DNA of 64,000 nucleotides, taken from Gymnopus androsaceus JB14. Its lineage: Eukaryota; Basidiomycota; Agaricomycetes; Agaricales; Omphalotaceae. Under the pieces are notes generated by a model. The model had not been told where the DNA came from. It did no database searches and saw only the letters and a program-made list of their open reading frames with translations. Shown here piece by piece: positions 55,871 through 64,000 of this stretch; the stretch's first letter is position 1, and each line of letters starts with the position of its first letter. A program made the position numbers and the translations under genes. The stretch spans positions 1 to 64,000 of the forward strand of contig ML769644.1 in NCBI GenBank assembly GCA_009733575.1, in the 5' to 3' direction.

Positions 55871-57227
55871 ATTCCTACACTCTTGTCTTCCAATAGCTTG
55901 TAGCAGCACTTTAAAGTTGTTAAAGTTGATTATATAAGTATTGCAGTTTTGTAATAAATGTTTGCCACCACAACATCAGCAAAAATGGTCTGGGCCTGGG
56001 ATAGCCTATAGGTTAGACTAATATGACCTGGGCAACCTGGGTGACTTAGGCAACCTAGGAATTTGCCCAAATCCTGATATCACTTGAGGGTGCCTTAGGC
56101 TACCTAGGAATTTTCCCAAATCCTGATATCACCAGAGGGAGCCTCATTGCAGCCTGAGCAAAACCTGAGCACAACCTGAGGGAGCCTGGGGCAGCCTAAA
56201 GAAGCCTGAGGAAGCCTGGGATGGCCTGGGACAGCCTGAGACAGTCTGAGATTTATCTTGAACTAGGATTACAAGCTAAATAGCTTCAATGAACTAGTAC
56301 ATTGAATTATAATGTGTATAAATATCATTAAGAGAACAGTAGACACCCCAATTATTTGATTTTATCTGCATATAATTGCGTAAAATAAGCGCCTAGATAA
56401 GCGCCCAACCACGTGGGTACCTGTAGACTGCGTACAATTAAAACTCTGTTGATGGGGTCAACTCAGATTCATTATGAAGTAATAGTTAACTTGATAAATA
56501 TGTTATACTTGAACATGAGTGAAAAATACTTAAGTGAGGTGTTCTGAGTCATGAGTTAAGGCTAGTAAAACATTAATGAGTCTCAAAAAATAATTTCACT
56601 TTGAAATAAGTCAAAAATCTATGAGTTTAATGAGATAACAAGGTTTAAGTAATATGAATGTGGAAATTGAGCACAACGATACAGCTGAATAATAAAGTAT
56701 GAGAATTATTTTTTGGGTTTTATAACTCAGCAGAAGTATCCCTAGGTTACCTCCAGTTGCCTCAGGCTTCCTCAGGCTTCCCTAGGCTGCCTCAGGCCTC
56801 CTCAGGCCTCCTCAGGTTCCCTCAGGTTCCCTCAGGATTCCTTCAAGAAGCCCAGGAATAAGGAGGTTGACTCAAGGTGGACTTATGCAAGCCTGGGAGA
56901 ACTAGGTAATCCTTAAGTGTCCTCAGGTCATCCAAGGCCCAGACCATTTTTGCTGATGAATGTGGTTAGTTAAATAATGTACCATTGACTTATTTGGGCG
57001 CTTATTTTACGCAATTATATGTAGATAAATTCAAATAATTGGGGTTTCTACTGTTCTCTTAATGATATTTATACACATTATAATTCAATGTACTAGTTCA
57101 TTGAAGCTATTAGTTTGTAATCCTAGTTCAAAATAAATCTCAGGCTGTCCCAGGCTTCCTCAGGCTTCTTCAGGCTGCTCCAGGTTCCCTCAGGTTGTAC
57201 TCAGGTTGTGCTCAGGTTATGCTTAAA

Positions 57228-57826
57228 GATGGACAGGAGTCCGGATCCGGGTTGACTCGGATCTGCCAGACAAGTACCTGTGGCTTGAAAAGGCTGACCT
57301 GTGACCAGGTCCAGATCCATGGGAAACAGGTCAACCGGGATCCGGATCCGCAACAGGTATACCTATATATGTATATACTAGTAGTTAGTACTAATGATAC
57401 TAGTGGTAATTGGTAAGTAAGTAAGTACCAAAATTTACTTGTAATTAAGACTGTAGCTAAGTACCAACAGTAAGTACTAGTAAGTAAGTAGCAATACTTG
57501 CTTGTAAGCAACTTGCAAGTAAATACTACTTAGTACAAACATTTTCTATTACTTAGTACTTACTGAACCCTACTTGTCAGTACCTACCAATACTTGGTGA
57601 GTGAGTATATGTATTAGTACTTACTGGTATTCTTGGATGAGATAGTGGTATATATTAATATCAATTATTCTAAAACTAGTACTAATATTTATACCTAGTG
57701 CTAATAAGTAAAATTAGCACAGTACTTACTACATAGATTACTTTAGTATCAGAAATTTTGCAGGTGCCGCATCCACAGGTACTGGGATCCGCAGGTACCT
57801 GTTCCGGATCTGGACTCGTGTCCATC
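57228..57826. mobile_element. ~0.6 kb TIR element, GGACANGAGTCC ends
   Basis: Left GATGGACAGGAGTCCGGATCC and inverted right GGATCTGGACTCGTGTCC. AT-rich interior of GTAAGTACTAGTA repeats. Lies in the right arm of the foldback element. Confidence 0.7.
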
Positions 57827-57830
57827 ATTA

Positions 57831-58210
57831 CTGTACCGCCTTGACCAAAAGTTCACAGTATGTGACCCATGACATGCCCTGTTCACAATTTTTGGTGTTC
57901 ACAGATGGAAGTGAGCTGTGACATAGCTGTGAGCAGTTCACTTGTGCAGTGTGTAGGGGTTTACTGAACCACTGTACCATTGCCCAGTAACTTGTTAACT
58001 TATCTTTGGAGTCATATCTGGCTTGTTTGCAGGTAGATTGAGCTAAATTTGAATTTCCTCAGCATTTTTGGACCATTTTTTGTGGAATTCTTTTTTTGAT
58101 TTTGGTTGTCATGTTGTTCACAACCCAGAGTGACTGGTGACAGTCTGCTGTGAACTGTTCATTTTGGGTTGATGTGACCCGTGACTGAACTTTTGGTCAA
58201 AATGGTACAG
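57831..58210. mobile_element. 380 bp TA-flanked MITE with CTGTACC ends
   Basis: CTGTACCGCCTTGACCAAAA and inverted TTTTGGTCAAAATGGTACAG, TA on each side (57829-57830 and 58211-58212). Interior with GTTCACAG/CTGTGAAC motifs. Confidence 0.87.
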
Positions 58211-58369
58211 TAGTTGTCCTCAGGTTGCAATGAGGCTCCCTCTGGTGATATCAGGATTTGGGAAAATTCCTAGGTTGCCTAAGTCACTGACACCCAGGCT
58301 GCCCAGGTTGCCCAGGTCATACTAGTCTAACCTATAGGCTATCCCAGGCCCAGACCATTTTTGCTGATG

Positions 58370-60186
58370 GCAGTGGGTGGCACCAAAGTTTTTGGGTACC
58401 CTGGATGGGTGCCAGGTACCCAAATTGAGAACCAACCCAACCCGACAACCTGGAAAACCTGGCAAACCCGCACCATACACCAATACCAACTCATTACCCA
58501 TAGCCAACTACTCAATGCAAAGACAGGAGAAGTTAAATCAAAGGACTTTCAAGGACTGCCTGTCTTGTATGTTTGTTTCCCACTTGCTACCTGCACACTT
58601 TTAATGTCAGTCTCACTACAGGGGATTGGTTGCCTTGAGCAGTACAAATAATACTTTTGTGTTGTGGACTGGCAAAATTTTCCAGCTCTTTCATTTAATT
58701 GGGCTTGAGCTCCTTCAAACCTTTGCTACAGGTAAACCTATGGTCTGTTTTCCGAGAAATATTGTCTTTGGGGGGGCAGGATTGTTGGTTGTGAGGATGT
58801 TAGTTGTAAGGATGTTGTGATGGATAAGATAGTGTCTAAGATAAACAAAATGAGGGTGATAATGATATCTATAATGAAGAAGGAAAATCTGTGACACCAA
58901 CATTGTCATAATATTTACACATCAAGTACAACTTTAGTCAAAATCAGCATTTACAGTTAAAGATCAGCATGTTATATCATCCTGTTATTCACCAAACTGT
59001 GTATGGCCATGTCATTCAACCACCACCCCAATAACTGTTCTATCATGCTATTTGATTTCATATCAAGTCCAGGACCATTGAGATTGGATTATCACTGAAT
59101 ATTTAGGCTTTTCTTGTATGAAAATTGTCAAAATTTTGCATGATGCAGGAACCTATCCAAGCATACCACCAAAAGTGATAACATCATGATTCATATCTTT
59201 AAAAGTACCTTTGAGAAAAGTTCAATGCCTGACAGGCCTGCTGTTGCTGAATTATAAGGAATGTTGTGCATGGAAATGGTAAACTCATTAAATTTCTTCA
59301 GTTAAGCAAAGCATTACTCTTCCCATTTGCCAACAGCTATACCTTGTCCAAAGGCCATGTTGCATGTTCAGGAGGGTCCTGGAGCAGCAAAAAGTAGTAG
59401 AGGTCAGACTCCAGCATGTATTTGCTGCTTGTATAACACGACTCATTCACCTGCCCAATGGATCCACTGAGTACCTTCTCCACACATGGTTCTCAATCTT
59501 TCTGTTGAAAGATACACTCGCAATCATGGACACATGATCAGGTACTTTGTACCATGATATTCAATGTTGGCTTACTGATCACCAAATCACATTCCTATGT
59601 ATTGATATCATTTGATTAATGTTATTTGCTAGTGATGTACAGAAGCAAACCCCCAGGCAAAAAATTTGATTTTCCAGTGACTTAGAGCAGCTTTCAGACT
59701 TTGGTTTTTTAATGTAACATCTACAATGCATCTTCATTAAGGCTATAATACACTTGAGATGCCTATGCTACATTATTTACCCAAAAGAAAAGAAAATAAT
59801 GAAAAGTTACCAAAATATTGGAAAAATATGGATGGTCCCTTGTACCACGTGGATGACCTCCATGATTATGCTGCAAGTTCATCAAAAAGTAGCTGAGAAC
59901 ATTAGAACATGTCTAGCAGGTCGGAAGAGCAATTTGGGTTATGTGTTGTGGGTCCATTTGATGGTCACATGCAATATTTCACCTGGGGGTTTTTGGCACT
60001 TTTTCATGAACAGCGGTAATCAATTTATTTACACACTAAATATGCTAAAACAAATCTGAAAAAATTTGCACATAGTGCTACATTGCATATAACCTGACTA
60101 CAAAAAAGATTTGCTTAAATCAATCTTCAGCCCAAGTTCTTGCCAAATTTCTTCAAAAATCTTCGCCCGGGGGTTTGCTTCTGTAC
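58370..60186. other. No gene recognised
   Basis: AT-rich. Short open frames only (for example 59754-60059) without motifs. A TGCCAGGTACCC palindromic bit at 58400-58425. Nothing further that I can support. Confidence 0.45.
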
Positions 60187-60348
60187 TAGGGATGTTTCGG
60201 GCCAGCAAATTTTGCCAGTGGGAGAGGGAAAATTTGCAAAATTTTATGACTAATTTTGTATGGGAAGAAGTCACTTTATTGAGCCAAATTTGCTGTAAAT
60301 TACAGCAAAATTTGGAGCAGCAAAATTTGCCGGCCCGAAACATCCCTA
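60187..60348. mobile_element. 162 bp MITE with TAGGGATGTTTCGGGCC ends
   Basis: Inverted ends TAGGGATGTTTCGGGCC, extended inward by GCAAATTTTGC; flanked by CTGTAC on both sides (6 bp). No ORF. Confidence 0.87.
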
Positions 60349-61053
60349 CTGTACCTATTATTAGATTTAAGATACTGTATATTTATACAGATATTTAGTG
60401 TAGGACTTACCACTGTACCCGTGTACAGTCACAACCATGTAAAACACAGCCATTTTTGTCAAGATTTTGACCTAACATGGTACAGGTACCGGGTTTTACC
60501 ATACTGTTAGCATCCGGGTAAGCGCACTCTAAGCGTTCAATAGTTTGCATAACAAAAGGTCGTGAACTTGCCTTCAAAATCCCTTCGAGGGGGTTACAGT
60601 AATAGAATTATCAATGTAGCACTCATTATGATGGATTTGTGGAAGCTTTAACCCTCACGTGATCATCATAAAACTCTGATGTGGCCCAAAAATGCCTCTA
60701 AAAGGCAATTAACCGACAATTAACTGCTATGAATATTATTAGACATTATTGGACTGTATTTAAGAGTGTTTAGTATCATTCTGCTCAATGATAAATGTCA
60801 TTTCTGGTTATTGACCTGTCATGGTCGTCTACACTGCACCCGGGATGGTAAAAGATGGTCTCAAAAAAGCTTGACAGTACGGTGGTAAGCCCTAATTTAG
60901 TGTATAAGCTGTAGTAGTTCACTTTTAGTCCCTATCACTCTCCATACTACTGCTTCTCTGTCCCAGTGACAATAATAAGCTTCTCTAAATCTGTCTCATC
61001 CCACAAGTGGCACTACACTTGGTTGGTAATGTGCTTTCACCATTTGGCCTCAC
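60349..61053. other. No gene recognised
   Basis: Contains scattered GTACAG/CTGTAC motifs (60405-60500, 60875-60890) that may be worn ends of a further TA-flanked element. Not resolved. Confidence 0.4.
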
Positions 61054-62753
61054 TGTTAGGAGCTGATCTAAGAGACTACTAAGTAATGTAGTATGTAAGT
61101 AAATAATGGATCAATAGACTTGTTGGTAAGTCTATGTACAGTGGGAGTCACTATGTGCAGACAATAACTAGCACACATACTTTTGTTAGGTGTAATAAGT
61201 GTTGTAAGTGAGGTTGTTAGTTGATAAGTACTGGACACTGGTTGTCAACAGTATTAGTAGTAGTAGTTGATAAGTACTGGACACTGATTGTCAACAGTAT
61301 TGGTGATAATAACTGGTAAGTACTGGACACTGGTTGTCAACAGTATTGGTGATAATAATTGGTGAGTATTGGACAATTGGTTGTCAACAGTAATGGTACT
61401 GATAAGTGCCTACTAGTCTGTAGTGGCAAGGGTTCTGTATGGTTGGAAAATGCACAACAATAAGAAGATTTGATCAGAGATCAAATGTAGTTGAGATAGC
61501 AGAAAGTAGTAAACAAGACAGTGAGCTCAATATCTTCAAGATTGTAATCCCAAAGAGAAGTAAGTTAATCAAGATACTCAAACTGAGGCTTTACAGTGGA
61601 TTGAGCCAGCTTTTATAGTGTTTCTACTGTATGTAAGGCTATGCTATATAATAGAACCAAATAGAACTAACCAATAGTATTGTAGTATATCTCTGGCAGT
61701 GCTAAAGCTGTAGAGAGGCTGTATCTAGGTATTGAGATATTAGTGGGCTATGTACATAACCTTGGTATGTTTTGAAGTGGCTATGGGAATAAGTATTGCG
61801 TTGAGTGTGGGCTATGTGTATAGCCCTTAGAGGCTATGATGTGGCTATATGTACAGCCAGTGAAGGCTATGGGAAGGCTATGCCAGCTGTATGTGGTAGG
61901 TGCCAATGCCCGCCAAAAATTGCGATCAATTTTGAGCACTAAACTTTCAAAATCTTCGAAAAAGTGGCAAGAGCATTTACCAGCTCAAGAACTTACTTGC
62001 ACAATTAGTTACAGTGAGAAATAATACTATAAATATGTTTCTTAAGAAAATGTTTGGACTTTTTGCATGAAATGTGACCAGGAATAGTTGTTTCTCTGTT
62101 TTCTCTCTGTAAGTATTGCATCTCCTGCAGGTTAATGAAAATTTTTTGGAAAAAAAGTCCGAACATTTTTTCTAAGGCATGAAATTTTCAAATTTCACTG
62201 AACTTTGGACAGCTAGAGGCAAATCCTGTGGGGTCTGTCTGCCAAAGCTACCCTTGAGATGCCTCAAAAAATAGGATTATGATGATTTAAAAGTAATCTA
62301 ATCCCAGGATCATCTTTAGATTGCTAAAATACCATGTGTCTTTTCACTGATTCATTTTCACAATGTTAGCAGGCAGATCAGTTGGCACCCAAATTGATGC
62401 CAATCCGAACACTACTTTAATGGCATATTCAATAGGGCTCTGCTGACCATTTCTGCAAATCTTATTCTGGGTTGTCTAATTTGCTATACGGATGCTATAA
62501 ATAATTCTTATAAGTCCATGGAGGCTAGATTGAGGTCAAGTCCGACTCAAGCAAGACTCAAGTGCAGTTTGCCACAATTTTGTGGGAAAGTCACTTGACA
62601 CCTGCACAAATCCTTTGCAGGTGTTGGCACCTACCACTGTATGTAAGTGTATCCACATGACTAGGACAAGGGTTGATAGTTGTGGGATAAGATAACCCAG
62701 TAGTTGTAGGTAGTTATTAGTTGGAAAAAAGTGTAGGGGGCTGGGTTATAACA
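61054..62753 (+). mobile_element. Solo LTR, family B, copy 2, carrying a MITE
   Basis: TGTTAGGAGCTG...GGGTTATAACA, with an exact 5 bp duplication CTCAC (61049-61053 and 62754-62758). Homologous to 46816-47721 in opposite orientation. The 743 bp element at 61894-62636 is an insert; without it the LTR is about 950 bp. Confidence 0.9.
61894..62636. mobile_element. 743 bp TIR element, TGGTAGGTGCCAA ends
   Basis: Inverted TGGTAGGTGCCAA with CTGTATG repeated at both flanks (61887-61893 and 62637-62643; 7 or 8 bp depending on the end chosen). The empty site is present in the other family B LTR. hAT-like by the duplication length. No ORF of note. Confidence 0.87.
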
Positions 62754-62797
62754 CTCACTTGCTGCTCAATACTTTCAGTGGATTGTAGCCTATGTAT

Positions 62798-63459
62798 TAG
62801 AGGTGGGCATGAATATGTACTCAAGTATATTTGTGATTGTGTCACGAATATTTACTTACAAAATCAACTATTCATACTCAGATAAATACTCGAGTATCTT
62901 CAGTTATAAACACTCAAGTAACGGATATACATGAATACAAGTATTTTGGGACAAATACTCGAATATATTCATTGAAGAAATTATATTCAAAAAAATATAA
63001 TTGACTTATGTACTTAGCTGTTTAAGTACATTTACACATAAATAAACTTAGTATAAGTTTTGGAACATTGTTTGGATAGGTATATAGATGTATGGTGAGG
63101 TAAATGTAACAAAATCCGTATGGCTTAGTGGTTGTAAGTGGTTGTCGGCGCCAACTCTGGATTAAGGTCAGGCCTTCCGATGATAGCTAACCAGCTGAGT
63201 TCAATTCCCGGACATGCCAAAATTGTATATATGTATTGTAGCCATTTTGATACATATTGAATACTAATAGTGAACTTATAAGTACTTGTAAGTTGCTATT
63301 TATATGCCCAAGTTGAATATTAGCTATCTACAAGTATTCGTGAATATTCATGATTAAATGACCACGAATATTTATTCGTGTCACGAATGTATTCGTCAAG
63401 AAATTTACTCTATTCACGAATAATGAATACCAAATATTCGCTATTCGTACCCATGTCTA
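62798..63459. mobile_element. 662 bp hAT-like element with tRNA-like core
   Basis: TAGAGGTGGGCATGAATA and inverted TATTCGTACCCATGTCTA ends; an exact 8 bp duplication CTATGTAT (62790-62797 and 63460-63467). Interior rich in CGAATATTCGTG and ACTCGAGTAT. A second partial end of the same family lies at 63690-63712 (GTGCCCATCTCTAA). Confidence 0.9.
63114..63215 (+). ncRNA. tRNA-like (Pol III box A/B) segment
   Basis: TGGCTTAGTGGTT resembles box A and GAGTTCAATTCCC resembles box B, about 75 nt apart, as in a tRNA with a long variable arm or the head of a tRNA-derived SINE. I could not fold a convincing acceptor stem, so it is not called a functional tRNA. It sits inside the hAT-like element. Confidence 0.4.
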
Positions 63460-63467
63460 CTATGTAT

Positions 63468-64000
63468 TACACCCTCAGAGCACCAAAGCCTGCCCCTTCG
63501 ATGAAGTTTTCCCTTCATAATGCCTGTTACACAATTCATTGTATAACCGACTTTAAAATTTAACTGTAAGGCTAAATAAGGGTGTGAATGCCCATGAATG
63601 TTTAATCCCCAGATCTGGAGATTGGCATTCAGATGATCATTCATGTTGCAAAGTTCAAATGCAAATATATTCGCGATTATTCACAACATCTACCATTCGT
63701 GCCCATCTCTAATGAGGAAGTATGCCCTTTGAGAGGGTTAGAGAAAATCTCTTAAAATCGCCTAAAATCTCAAGTACAGAGGGGCCATGTTATGCATTAA
63801 TGAGCTCACAGCTGTAATGGTACAGTATGTGACATCTTCACAGTGAAGTGGCTGCTTTCAAATGTAGTTGATCATACTTGAATATACATACTCAATACTA
63901 GTACTATGTGCTAGATTTCTCTATATCTATGATAGCAAATACACATTGATAAACAGAGTGCAATTGACTATCCTTGTACTGCATCACCGTTCTGGACGGC
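63468..64000. other. No gene recognised
   Basis: AT-rich sequence with one further partial end of the 62798 family near 63700. Nothing else supported. Confidence 0.4.

Larger units (their letters stand above)
55974..58369. mobile_element. 2.4 kb foldback element, family M3, with internal insertions
   Basis: Ends CATCAGCAAAAATGGTCTGG and the exact inverse at 58347-58369. The arms continue inward for ~470 bp (CCTATAGG..., 'ctagtacattgaattataat', 'gcgtaaaataagcgc'). The right arm is interrupted by two TIR elements (57228-57826 and 57831-58210). The middle (56735-56958) carries another partial end of the same family. Outer arms consist of GCCTGGG/CCTCAGG units with ~11 bp spacing. No transposase. 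Confidence 0.8.

Overview
The window looks like a transposon-rich stretch of a filamentous fungal genome, most probably a basidiomycete (Agaricomycetes). The evidence is protein-coding genes cut by many 46-60 nt GT-AG introns with CTNAY-type branch points, class-II microsomal P450s, Ty1/copia retrotransposons primed by half-tRNA, Tc1/mariner-like (DDE_3) transposases, and AT-rich TIR/MITE repeats between the genes. All calls were read by eye from the sequence; no search was run.

Layout. 99-4770: a ~4.7 kb element with ~0.8-0.95 kb inverted repeats, holding a decayed two-part passenger gene with a SAM-like domain and a broken Tc1/IS630-type transposase. 6699-12397: a nearly complete copia element (copia-1) with 345 bp LTRs and a 5 bp duplication, inserted inside a minus-strand ORF (pieces at 12398-14200 and 6540-6698). 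15472-17565: a 280 bp MITE carrying two further TA-flanked insertions, one a 1.58 kb near-perfect palindrome. 17748-22560: an old minus-strand copia (copia-3) split by a solo LTR, a hAT-like MITE and a CACT-ended TIR element that carries a LINE fragment.

24.5-44.2 kb is the gene island: cytochrome P450 (24569-26747, -), NmrA/isoflavone-reductase-like oxidoreductase (29952-31019, +), P450 (32315-34475, -), an unknown 226-aa protein (39257-40048, +), P450 (40462-42540, -) and a tandem dimeric alpha/beta-barrel protein (43416-44162, -). This resembles a tailoring-enzyme neighbourhood of secondary metabolism, but no backbone synthase is visible. One gene has a mutated splice donor and two P450s each have one exon junction that I cannot close in frame.

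44931-52751 is a second, heavily nested minus-strand copia (copia-2) containing two solo LTRs, a piece of copia-1 and three MITEs. 52.7-64 kb holds a Tc1 relic, further MITEs, a GC-rich solo LTR, a 2.4 kb foldback element, and a solo LTR and hAT-like element with perfect target duplications. Much of the non-gene DNA can be assigned to dated insertion layers, because target duplications are still legible and removing an insert often restores the interrupted reading frame.
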